A DNA stretch of 64,000 bases from Todiramphus chloris collaris. Its lineage: Eukaryota > Chordata > Aves > Coraciiformes > Alcedinidae. Position 1 is the first letter of the stretch; each line of letters opens with the position of its first letter. Shown piece by piece: positions 10,027 through 21,725 of this stretch. Below the pieces are notes generated by a model that saw only the letters and a program-made list of their open reading frames with translations, made no database searches and was not told the DNA's origin. Location: the NCBI GenBank assembly GCA_025345505.1, contig JANVCC010000261.1, positions 5,281,301 through 5,345,300 on the forward strand, given 5' to 3'. The translations under genes and the position numbers were made by a program.

Positions 10027-13000
10027 TAAACCAGACAAATTAAGAGGTTTCAGTGCTGGATGGAAATGCAAATTAATTAGGTTAAGCAAGTCAAGGAAGA
10101 ATTGGGAGGGAAAATAGAAATGTTGTAACAAAGGAAAAGGGAGAAATCATGGCAGGCAGAATTCCCTACAGACCATTGCCAGATAATTTACATTTTATGC
10201 CATTGTGACATTAGCTTTTTGAAGGGAAAGGAAGAATTCAAGCTTTTCAATCACATTTAAAATGTATAGAATTAGTATAACCTCTCAAGGGAAATATTTG
10301 GGAATATTTTCAAACAAATCAATAAGCGTATCTTCAGAACCATAGCAGGGATAACAGAAATTTGCATGAGGAAAAGTATTTCAATAATATTGAAAACTTC
10401 TTCTCCTTAATTAAATGGTATGTCCTTGCCTTTAATAACATGCTTAGTGTATTTACCTCATCTCTAAAAGGTCATGACAGATGAAAGGTCCAGGGAAGGT
10501 AACTAAGCTAATTAAAGAAAAGGGGTTCTTAGGAGAGAAATAGATTTTAATGGTTATATCACCCAGAAAGATGAACATCAAGAGAACACGCACAGTAGAA
10601 AACAGACAGGTGAAGACACAGAAAGAAGCTGAGAGAAGTGGTGTGGTGTAAATACTAATGAACAGCAGAAAGAGAAAATTCAGCAGCTGCCCCTTTTAAT
10701 CCTGTTCCATCTTCTAACACTCTTTTGACAACCATCTCAAAACGTAATTCAAAGCTAGACCATCGTTTCATAACCCATGGTGCTGGGAGTGAAAAGTCTT
10801 CATTGCGGCCTCTAGAGAAACTCGCCCAAAATTTCTTCCAAGGATTTTACAAGTGAATGCTATCTCTGTGGCTCTCGTAAGGATGTGGTATGCTCTTTGT
10901 GTCAGTTCAGCTTTGCTGGCTGGAGCAGAAGTGAGGACAAGGTCACTTTCTTGCCCTTCCTGCTCTGCTCCCCTGAGAGCGTGGGCATTGGTGATGGCAT
11001 TTACCTGCTGCCTTGCTGTTACCTGGTGTTTTACAGCGTCTTGCCAGGGATTTTCCTGTAGAGCTTCTGTCAGGGTCAGTCACATTCCAGCCCATCCAGT
11101 CAACACAAGGAAAGACCTGTGGAGTGTGGTGAAATCCCGGTATCTTCCCATCCCCTTCCCTTCTGTGTTGATATTTAACATTGCTGGTGGTCTCAGCCTT
11201 CCCGCTCTTGTTTTGTAAATCGATTATTAAGTTTTATGTGCGTGTTCTTCAGTTGGCTTAAGTTAGCTGAGGAAAAGAATTTGGTGGTTCTTGCACAATG
11301 CACCTGTCTGTACTCTGTTTTGTTTAGGGGTTTATTTGTTTATTTACTAATTACCGAGCTCTGAAACATCTGCAGACTCCCTTGGAGACTGGGACTAGAT
11401 GGTTCGTTGGTCAGTTTGACTGCAGCAGTTTCTATGGCTCGTTGCTGTAGTGCTGTTACTAGTCTGGAGGAAGGAAGGAGACCATGGAATTTCTGAGCTC
11501 CAGCACTGTGTGGACCAGTGCATGAAGTGATTGTGATTTACACAGAAAGTCTGCGATGAACCATCTCTGTTTTCCAATTTACTGCACTTGTGATGAGGAG
11601 TAATGTGCTGGTTTTACCTCGGTATTTCTGTCTACTTCTGAGGGCTTTTCTTGTATTTGTTGCAACTACCACTAAACTCGTACTATGGTGGGAAGAAAAA
11701 AAGGGCAGAATGACTGCAGAATTAATTGCAAATATGAGAGGAAATTAGCTCATTCAAATGGTGACAATTTCTGGAAGACTTTGCCTTTGACCAGTCTGAC
11801 CAGCAATAGTGGCATTTCTCTAATTAGATAACTCATCCCATAGCACTCCTCAAGAACTGCAGTGGAAAAGAAAAAAGCATGTACCTCATTCTTTTCTCCC
11901 TTAATCTAGACATAGCCATTTTTTTTTAATGACAGCTTTTGATAACCTTTATCATTTTATATTCCAAGAGTTCAGCAAAGCCCCATGGCCATGGCTGCCA
12001 TAATACTAAAGTATTTCATTTGTAGCAAGCAAACAGCTCAGCCTTCTTTTAATGAGTGCTATATCCCAATTCCAGGCAGCCGTCTAAAACCTGTAGTTCA
12101 GACAGACCTCATCTATTTACCCTTTTTTGTCTCAGTTTGAGCTTATCCAACAAGGAGATGGGATAGTAAGTTCTGTAGGGATGCAGAAAAAAAAACCCAA
12201 CAAGAACCAGAACTACTCAAAAAGACATATATTGTAAACTCATTGTGCTTTGACCCTGCATTTTTTAGAAAACCTAGAGAAATCCTCTGCTGTGTTTTAC
12301 CAGCTCACAAGGCCTGGTTATCATTGTTTTGGTGTAACTGAGAGTTGAATCGGGCATATGGTGAGCTTTCAAGGAGTTAAATTTGCACCAAAGCAAATGA
12401 TAAAGCATATAAATAAAGCCAGGTCTAGAGCTAAATAAAGCCAGTTAAAATAAGACAACTTTCTTCCTTTTTAATTGCCTTTCTGTATAGCAAATTCTAT
12501 TATTATTCTCTTCAAATCAGCCCAATTTTGGCAAGATACCTCAGACTTCGAGGAAACTGTGGAACTGAAAACACTGTTTTACCTGTATTCCTAATTGAAT
12601 CTTACATTTTGAACTTAAAGCAAAGGGACTGCTTTGAAAAACTGAGTAGGAAAAAGCATTCCTGAAAGGAAAAAGCAGGTCAAATTTTATTAATATGTAG
12701 AACATTTTAATTAATAGAATTCTAATGAACTATGTCTTTTCTGCTACTTATTGTTGAACTGTAATGAATTTGTAGGTAATTACCAGAATTATTTTTTTTT
12801 GGAAATGTAATTCTTAATAAATGTGAAGTCAGGAAAATTTTTACATATATAAACTTGAAAAATGTTAACAAATCTGCATTATCACGCTTGCTGCAATTTC
12901 AAAGTGGGCAACCAAAGCACAATGTGGATGGTTACGTGAAAATATTTCAAAGTGAATTAGTACGTCGCATAATAGATCCAAAGCGTGAACAGACCTACAA

Positions 13001-14339
13001 AAGAGCTGAAAAACTGTAGCTGTAGGAAGTTGGAAGGAGTCAAGCCAGTGAAATCTGTGAGGCTTTGAAGGACCAGTCCTGTCGCCCTAAATTGCGGTGG
13101 ATGAAATCCCCACCTGGAACAGGACCAGCAGAAGGTCTGTGAATCACTCTTTTCTGGCACAAAGATTAGGCCTCTGTTTCGAAGACATAATGCAGCCCTT
13201 GGGTGATGCTTGGGCTTTATAAAGGCCAGTACCCAAGGGAGGAGTCCACCTACAAAGCATCGGCCATGCGCACTCAACACCCCGACCCGCTGGTATTGGG
13301 TGGCTGGGTGGCAATGACTGAATTCTCAATAGGATAGGGTTGGATGAAGTTTTTCTACTTGCAAAGAGCAATTTACCTGTAACTGCATATTCCATGTGCC
13401 AGATCAGCGCTTAATAACTGTATAGACATGTTTATAAAATGCATAAAAATATCTAAAAAGGTTTAATTTCAGCAAGGCCAAATTCAGCTGCAGAATAATA
13501 ACCAGGAGCACCCTGCTCCCACCTCTTTGCTTATCTTCTGCAGGACAGCTCTTCGTTGCAGAAATCCCCATTCTGACTGGGGGGGGAACCAAACTGGAAA
13601 ACGAGCTAGATCTTAGTCCTTTAAATTCTCTGTATATTTAAGTTGATTAAAAATGCATCTCTCATCCTGTCCCCTTCCCAACTAAACACACACAGTGCAT
13701 ACACACACCCTCAGTTACACTGTTCTGCTGGCTGGTTGGTTGCTTCTGTTTAAGTATTCTCCCTTTTCTATGGATATTGCATTAGGACATCTGCTATGGG
13801 GAGAATCCAGATCTCATTCACTTTTCCCTCACTCTTTGAACTACATTTGCATTAGAGCCATCCTGCTTCTAACAAGAGCAGAAGAAAAGTGAGATGAGAG
13901 AACAAATGGAGTGAAGTGTTAAAGCAAATCAAGTATCAGCAAACTTTGGCTCAATAACTCCCTATGAGCACATTCTAAAGGAAGAAAGTCAGCTTGGTGG
14001 AGGCTGGGGAAAGTAAAATAAGCCTGGAAAACATGTATCACACATTTCACAATAATAATAGTAATAATAAAGCTAATGAAGGTAAAAGAAGGCTGATGCT
14101 TCCTGTTAATTTGGTAATAAAACTACTATTGATCTTGAAAGCCAGTATTTAAGCAGCTAAGTGTACCTGCTAGCCACCTATAAGCACCAACCAGCCTTAA
14201 GTTGATAACTAACAAACAATTAGAACTGCTTGGAAAATATGAGGAAGAGGAAACATGATTTTTTTGGGGGGCATTGTTCATGGAAATTTTATTTCAGCAA
14301 AATTTTGATCAAATGCTATGTCTATTCCTCGGCATTTAT

Positions 14340-14890
14340 TTCAAATTGGAGTTTATTAGTCAACATTTAATTTAATGAGTATCACAGCATGATATAGCAG
14401 AAAGTTGCTAAGCAGAATGTTGCTAGACACTAAAAAGCTCGTTGTTATACTAATGCACAAATAATTAATATAGGTGCTAGGTACACCTTGCAATTTGAAT
14501 TTGAATGTATTCGCCATTGTCATAGCCCCCAATATCTATCTGATGTCCTCAGCGCTGCGCGTTTTCCTCAATCCCCGTAATTTGTCTTTGCTGCTGCAAA
14601 TTATTATTTACTAATAGGCAGAGAACAGGTTTTTTTCCCTGTCTTGCCTTTATTTCCAGACCTCGAGGCCTGCTGTTTCTCATTTTGAATTCCAATCCAA
14701 TGGCAGGTGCCAAGATTCAAATGTATATTATCTACGGGCAGTAGGATCAAGCCCGTTTGTGTAACATCGGTTGAACTGAACCACTCACTGTGCTGGCTGC
14801 ATTTTAATATTTTTAATCTTTCTTTGGAAGGCATGCTATTTTGGTGAGCAACCAAATGCAGTCTAAGCTGCACACAAAAGGAGATCTACA
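14340..14890. promoter_or_regulatory. Candidate conserved noncoding element in intron 1
   Basis: This stretch lacks simple repeats. It has mixed composition with many homeodomain-like TAAT/ATTA cores and a small CpG-bearing patch near 14550-14577. It also contains a 15-bp tandem pair (14397-14411 and 14412-14426) carrying GTTGCTA twice. The texture is typical of vertebrate intronic enhancers. The call rests on appearance only; no alignment was possible. Confidence 0.25.
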
Positions 14891-16430
14891 AATGGGTTTC
14901 TAAATCTAGGCTTCTGTAAAATTGAAAGAAAAAAAAACCAACAAAACAAAGCAGAACAACTTACAAACAAGTAACTGGAGAATCTGTTAGGTCCAACCCA
15001 CCCATAACCATCTGGAGCAGTAAGTTATGTATCTTATTTATCTAAACAAAACTTTGGACATGAGCAAAAATGAGGTGAATAAGTTGAGCTGAAATAATTT
15101 GTGTATTAATCTTTTAAAATGTCCGAGGCTGATTTTAAGAACTGCTGAATGACATTACCATAATTATGTGAAATAGACCATTTTAAAGGCAAAAAACCTG
15201 TTCCCACTGAAGTCAATAGGAAAATCCCACTGACTACCGTGGTAGTGGGATCGGTCTGCTAAGTAGCAAACCATGCTTTAAAAAAATCAATACTTCAATT
15301 TTACAAGGTAATATGGATAGCAGTGTAGTTGCCTATTATCAGACCCCATAGTCTATGGATTTTATCTCTCTCATAATACCGAGGTTCAGCAACTATCTTA
15401 TGAATCATTGAGAGGGAAGACATGAGCCATTTCAAAGCATCTCCCCTGCCCCTAGCCGAGCAAGCTCTCCAGAGGCAGGATGCGCTGCACCGAGCAGGGC
15501 TCCATCAGCGCCGAGGATTGCTCTGAGATGATTGACGGCCTAGCTCGGGAAAAAAAACAGCGTTCATCGCTCTGGATCTCGCTGTAGTGTCTGATGCCCA
15601 GAACTTCCCAATGCCAACTCTTAGGGTGTGTCAACAATAAACAGGAATGCCCTGAAATGGGTCAGGTTTTAATCTCGAGCCTCGCCACAACGTGCACGGG
15701 CAACATTTGTGTGCTGTATTTTCCTCGTACGTTACAAGCATCGCAGCTTTGCGATTCAGAACAGCGCCGTATCCCACACGCTCATCTTTACACAAAGGAT
15801 ATACATAGATTTTCATAGCAATAGAAGCAGATTTGGGGAGGGGCTGCTTTTTCCCCTCGCTGGCCACCGAAAGGCTTCCCGATCGAGTGTATTTTTATTC
15901 CCCGGAGCTCAAACCGTGGCTTGCAGTACAGAGAGGTTCCCGGGTCCCACAGCCCGTGTGCGGGGGCGGGAGCCGGGGCGCTGCGAGCCCCTCCGCGTCC
16001 CGCCCGGGCCCTGCGGGGAGGCGGCGGGCTGGGTGCCGGCGGCAGGCGCGGTGACCGCCGCTCCGAAGGACATAATGAGCGCAGCGGCTCGGCAGCCGGC
16101 AGACATTTCCCTCACCCCTCCCCCTGCGGCCATATGGTGCCGTAAACAACCTCCGCGCCGCGCGGGCTCGGGGGTTTGTTGTTGTTGTTGTGCCCGTGTC
16201 CCCTCCTCCTCCTCCTCAGGCCGCGGGTATCTCCCGGGGGTCCGGAGCGGCCTTTCCCGGGCGCACCTTGCCGAGGGTGGGGACGGGCGGGCGGCGTGCG
16301 CTGACCGGCGGCGGCTGCAGGAGCGGCCATCTGCTGGGGCCACCCCCGGGGGGCCGCGGGCCGGGATCCGGAGCCGCCCCGCCAGAGCCAGCCCGGGACC
16401 GCGACGCCAGCTGGGTGCGGGGGCTGCCCT

Positions 16431-16496
16431 GGGGGGGGGGGGGGGGGGCGGGGGGGGGGCCGGCCCCCCCCCCCCTCCCCCCCCCCCCCCCCCCCC
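16431..16496. repeat. G-run followed by C-run (inverted homopolymer pair)
   Basis: G18, C, then G10 are followed by CCGG and a C-rich run of about 33 bases with a single T. The two halves are complementary, so the site can fold as a GC hairpin, a G-quadruplex or an i-motif. It is also a classic place for assembly error. Confidence 0.85.
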
Positions 16497-16626
16497 GCCT
16501 CGTTGCCCGGTGGCGGCTCCGCTGCGGCTCCATTAATTGATTGAGGGCCGGGGCTGGCATTGAGGGCACGGGGGAGGGGGGAGCGGGGAGAGGGTGCGGC
16601 CGTGCCGCCATCGCCTCCCCCCGCCT

Positions 16627-16640
16627 GTTCCTATGGCAAC
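16627..16640 (+). promoter_or_regulatory. RFX X-box-like palindrome 1
   Basis: GTTCCTATGGCAAC matches the symmetric X-box GTTGCCATGGCAAC at 12 of 14 positions. RFX proteins bind such sites in promoters of ciliary and neuronal genes. It lies in the centre of the internal CpG island. Confidence 0.45.
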
Positions 16641-16781
16641 AGTGGAATACCTCCGGGACCCACACACACACACAGCCCCGCTCCTCACTCCCACTCGCGG
16701 AGGCGGGGGGGGGGGGGGGGACGGTGCCGGGGGCACGGTGGCCGTGCCCGGCCGGGCCTCCCCCTCCCTCCCCGCCGCGCC

Positions 16782-16795
16782 GTTCCCATGGCGAC
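16782..16795 (+). promoter_or_regulatory. RFX X-box-like palindrome 2
   Basis: GTTCCCATGGCGAC matches the same symmetric X-box at 12 of 14 positions, 155 bases after the first copy. Recurrence within one island makes chance somewhat less likely, though GC-rich DNA raises the background. Confidence 0.4.
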
Positions 16796-19700
16796 GGGGC
16801 TGCGGCAGCACCTGTGCGGCCTCCGCCGGAGCGGCGCGGAGCGGAGCGGCCCCCGCCCCGGCCATCGCCCCCTCGCCCGCCGCCTCCACACTCCCCTCCC
16901 CGGCCCGGCTCCCGCGGGGCCCGCTTCGAGGCCGTGCTGCCAGCCCTCGGGAGAAGGGGCTGCGGTCGGCAGGGGCAGCCGCCATCCCGCGGGCCCTCGG
17001 CCTGTGCCCCATGGTGGGAGCCGCCGGCCCTGCGCAGCCGTTAGCAGCACCCGTAAAAAAAAAAAAAAAAATAAAAAAGAATAAGGTAACCCAGTAGCTT
17101 CGGTGTTTGTATTTTCAGTGCAGCAGATGCCCCGTGGCTGCCCAGCGTGGTGGTTCCTGCAGGCGCTGGCAGCACCCAGAACAGTGCCAGCGCTGGAGAC
17201 AGGCCAGCAACACCCTCCCGAGTCTGGAGCAGGCCTGGGGCCGCCCTGGGTGGATTTCTTCCACCAGCCTGCCCAGTTGCCAGCAGAAGATGGGTGCTGG
17301 TGTGTGTACGTGCCCGTATGGCTGGTAGCAGTGTCACCAGGGCAGTCCTGGTCATCTGCACCACACTTGCGCTGTGGCCATATAGCCTGCGGGTATCGCA
17401 GGCTGCCGGGAACTAGTGGTTTGACTTAGGGAAGCCCTGGTCTTTGGAAACAAGCCCCAGGTCTCTTAAGTCAATTCACTGCACCACGAGTGATGCCACA
17501 TGAGACCCTGCTGGCAGACATAGGGCTGCCCAGCGGCACGGCAGCTACAAATACATGTTGTAAGTAGTGATATGTTGTGGTTGGCATGACTTGAGGTGCA
17601 GGGAATGGAAATAAAACCTCATGCTCCTGTCACTGCTGGTGTTCACCCTCGTTTTCTGCTTTTGCCAGAACGCAGCACTTGTGACACCTCTTGCTTACCA
17701 GCCCTGGCATGCTCTTGCCATGTGTGTGTAGCTATATGATATGTAGCATGGTATATACTTACAGCTATTGCTGAAATACTGTGTTGCTCAACTTTTGGTC
17801 TTCAAGGTACTGAGTTGGCTCTTACAGGCAATGAAATTGTTTGCAGATCGTTATGAAAATGTGGGTTTGGGTCCCTGATGTGCAAATAGTAACCAGGTGT
17901 GTTTGGAAGCCAGGTCTGCCCCTCTGAAGACCTTGCGAGTCCTTTCTTCCATGACTGCTGAATGGAGCAGGCCAGGAATTGGGAAGAGGGGGTGGACAGG
18001 AGGAATGTCCTTAGCCCCAGGTACTTGGAGAGGTTTCTCTTTTAGCCATAATACAAGAAAACTTTTTGATCAGGTTCAGTGCTGGATTGCGTGTCATTGA
18101 TCACATCTGGAGGACTCCTGTGGTTCTATTAGAACACAGTTGAGACTTAAAAAGATAGTAAAATACCTGGCCAATAATAACATCACCCATGAAAATAACG
18201 ATTGAATTCTTTTGTGAGAAACTAACCACAAACCTGCATCTCTATTCTAAAGATGTTAATGTAAAAAAAGAGCAGGAAGCTTTCTCTTTCTTTATAGATG
18301 TTAAAATAGCTTAAAACTGGAGTGTTGTCAATGGTTACAATTTCATTGTGAGTCCTGTGGTGTTTGTAATTTTTTCTTAAAAAATCCCATCTCCAGTCAA
18401 ATGCTCCTGAAAATTCTACTTTTGTGCTAAAAAAAAAAACCAGACAAAAATCATCTAGTAATCCCCATAGCCGTATAGAAGAGATTGTCAGTCTTACTAA
18501 CAACACCCTGTCAGTTCTCAAAATCTCTCCAGGACCATGGGCATTTCATTATCAACCTTCTGACTGATGCGTGTATAACATACTAGTGCTTGGTGTGGTT
18601 CTGGAGACAGATACTGCTGATTTATAAACCACAAATGGTCTCGCAGGCTGCTGTTGGAGAACTTGCACTTTAAACTCTGAAAATGTCCCAAGTGGAGACT
18701 GTAGACTTAGAAACCAAGACAAGTGTGATTTTTCAAAAATGATAAGATTTTTCAGAGCAATTTAATGATTTTTCCATACCCTGTTTAATTAATTCAAGTA
18801 TCGGTTAAATAATTACTCTTTAAACAAAGGCCATAAATATGAAAGATGATAAAATGAAGGATATAATTTCAGCAGAATCCTTTCAACATAATGCCTAGTA
18901 AGCTCTTTGAAAAAAAAATTCTGAAGGTGCTCAAAATAGCAAAAAAAGAGACTAAAATTTAATTACAGAGACAGGAACACTGAAATTATACAGAACTCAG
19001 GTTCATAATAGGGGAGTCTGGAAGATTCAGTTTCTGAAGTTTACTGATCAGATTTCAAAAGCTTAATATGAAAAAAAGTGCTGAAGTATGTTGCACCATA
19101 AAGCAAAGCTCTGGAGAAGATCATCCTAGAGCATTTAAATCACTCTGAACGGCTTGCTGAAGACTGTAATTCCCAGGCACTGTGTGACCATAACCAGGAG
19201 ACATTCCTTCTGCTGCAGCACAGGAGCACGGGAGGATCAAATGTGAAAGCAGCGTTAGTGCCGTTGTTTCTTGGCCTCATCGTTCTAATAGTGTGACTTC
19301 TGTGGGACCAAAAAAGCAAAATAAATTGCTACAATATCTACAGCATCAATGACTTGTATAAATTAATGAAGGATGAGTGGTGCAAACAATAGGATGCTAG
19401 ACTGGATGCTGTCGTCTTACTAGAGTTCTTTATGTCAGTGAATATGAAGAGCTGAGACAGATACACTGATGGAGAAGGAATGTCTATAAGCTACAAGCAG
19501 AAACAAGGAGACAAAAAAAGTAACATAGGGGACAATAAAAAAAAAAGGAGCATCTGAGCAGAAAGTCTGATAGGAAAAAATGAAGTGGAGAAACCCATTT
19601 TGCTTCATCATCCAAAATCTCATCCAAAATGAAGGAATATCAGGGTGTTTTTTGAAAAATTCTAAGAATTATAAAATGTGTTTGTCAAAAAGATTGAACA

Positions 19701-21705
19701 AAAAGTATTCCTGACCCCTGGAAGAGACTGTAATGATGGCATTGTATTGTGAAGTACCCTGAAGTACAGCTTACCGTTAAAAATGACTGAGCAAGATGGG
19801 AAATGAGCTGTAGTGGTGAATAGATAGATGGGATAAAGCCTCAGATAAGAATGAAACCCCAACCAAAATCCCTTGTACCAGCTGGTGCCATCTACCTCAA
19901 GGGTCAGTTCGTTTTGCTTAGGCAATGTTTAGCCAGCTTGCCATGCTAGTGAAGTATTATTGACTTAAATTGAGATTAATCACACACACCCCCAAACATA
20001 AAAACCAAACACTCATATTTACCAGACATGCAGCTGTGCCTGATGTCTCCCCAGAAAGCAAATTCCAGGATACATGCAGAATACCCCCAATGGAAAGTTA
20101 TGCTGGTAATTATTTGATTTGATGGGAAATTACTGTGTCATTTCCTTTTATAGCACTCAAAATACAGGACGGTAATAGGCTATTTGCACAGAACAGAACA
20201 GGGCTTGTCTGTGTGGGCTTTTTACCATCTTGGTGATCCATGCTGATTTGGCAACGGTAGACGTAGGATTTTGAACTTAGAGTTTTCCTAGTGAGGGAGA
20301 ACTGGCCTTATATGTGGCTTGTGTAGCAAGTAATAGCACGTTTCTCTTAGAGCAGACAAGGCTTAAATGATGTAGATAAAGAAGATATTCAGTCCACATA
20401 GCTGACTCCATCTGTTGGTGCAAGTGCTGTGAAGCCTCTTAGGTTATTTGGAGATAGTGGTTGCTATAAAGTGCAAACAAACGAGTGGGTGCAATGTATT
20501 TACAACGAGAGAGAGATGATACAGGAATTCCTACTACACTGGCATCCTTGACTTTACTAAACCTTTCATGAAACGCATGGTTTCCTCTTGCAGTGTGTCT
20601 TGGGAAATGTAGTCCAGAAAGAATCAAGCCTGATGTAAGGAAAAGGTGAGGGTTTGAGAAAAGCAAATTGCAGTTTCCTGTTGGCACAGCAGCCTCTCAG
20701 AAGACACAGCTTTGTGTCGAATTGATAGAGAAGGAAACATTTGCATTTGCAAATTCAGTCCTTGTTAATGTTTTGTTCAGCAGAAGAAAAATGTTGTCGT
20801 TCAGGTTGTCAGCAAGATGAAAATAGATGTTGGCTCTCCTTGTAACATAGATTTGGAGCTTTATACCCTTAGCCATCTCTAACGTGTATGTGAAGCTGTG
20901 ATCTCTGTATCAGCTTTGCTGAGGAACTAAAACTGATGATGGTGTGTCCCTAGTCCTTTGCAGGCAAAGCATCATTTTAGAGAGAATACGACTGTTTGGG
21001 AAGTTGAGCCGCAGTTTATCAAAATCATTGTGAGTCTTCAGTGGGATTTTAAATTATGTTATTACTCTCAAGAAAGAATGTGCTGGAGCCCTTGCAAGGG
21101 AAGCTGGTTTGGGAAGGAGCAGAGCAGAAATTTGGAATTAGTCTGGAAACAAGGCAGGGATATGTCAAAGCCTTAGGGAGGTGGTCATCTAGTTTTTACA
21201 GCTGCTGAGAGGCCTTTCCTAACTCTTCCTCAGCAGATAGGATCTACTATGGCAGAGAAACTCTACTCCCAGAGTGAGTCCTAGAGGGTGTTAGTATTGT
21301 GTCAGTATTCAAAATGAACATAACTAAGGAGCAGCAGCACAGCAGCCTGCAAACCTGTAGCAGGTAGTTGGCGTGAACTCAGCCAAAGATTCTGTATTTA
21401 CCTCTGTGAGTCTGTAGAAGTGTCTCTCAGAGACAGTGATGAAAGCTACCTCAAAAGAGTTATTTAAGGCACATCATGAGCAACAGAGGGCAGTCCTTTT
21501 TCCATCAGGGGATGAGCTAAGTGAGCCTTTGATTTTTCTTTCATCAGTAATGCCCCTGATTTTGTGTAGTACTATTCATCCCAAGAGATCCCATAGCACA
21601 TTGCAAGCTAAACTGAATTGCAGCTGGCTCTGGGTTGGGTGACTGTATCCATCAGTCAGACTGTACATGGCATGTCTTTGTAATGAGAGGAAAAGAAACT
21701 CTGTC

Positions 21706-21725
21706 AATTCTGTGATTCTGTGATT
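21706..21725 (+). repeat. ATTCTGTG-type tandem, possible CR1 tail relic
   Basis: AATTCTGTGATTCTGTGATT resembles the short tandem octamer found at the 3' end of CR1 elements. The upstream DNA is not clearly CR1, so this is either a heavily truncated insertion or coincidence. Confidence 0.3.

Larger units (their letters stand above)
1651..15449 (+). other. NOL4: NOL4 intron 1, proximal part
   Basis: This is noncoding. It begins with donor GTTAGT and stays GC-rich to about 2.5 kb, then becomes ordinary AT-rich, CpG-poor intron. It holds simple repeats, including a 12-bp perfect tandem pair at 6446-6469, an imperfect inverted CA/TG repeat at 9963-10026, and a candidate conserved element at about 14340-14890. 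Open frames here (for example 10853-11218) show no recognisable protein. Confidence 0.85.
15450..17060. promoter_or_regulatory. Second CpG island, inside NOL4 intron 1
   Basis: CpG density rises from about 15450 and becomes extreme between about 15940 and 17050, where GC content is very high and CpGs are frequent. It includes CTC and TTG microsatellites (about 16170-16220), a G-run/C-run pair (16431-16496) and a G16 run (16705-16720), and ends at an A-rich tract (17055-17078). An orphan island deep inside an intron usually marks an alternative or antisense promoter. Which strand it serves is not shown by the sequence. Long open frames in it are expected from the lack of AT-rich stop codons and are not called as genes. 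Confidence 0.8.

Noticed and set aside
10853..11218. 121-codon + strand open frame in intron 1
   Set aside because: Cys/Ser/Leu-rich, no recognised domain, no promoter or splice context. Treated as chance.
15709..16536. 275-codon + strand open frame and several 100-170 codon frames across the internal CpG island
   Set aside because: They are low-complexity Pro/Arg/Gly/Ala translations of GC-rich DNA, run through homopolymers, overlap on both strands and show no domain. The lack of stops follows from base composition.
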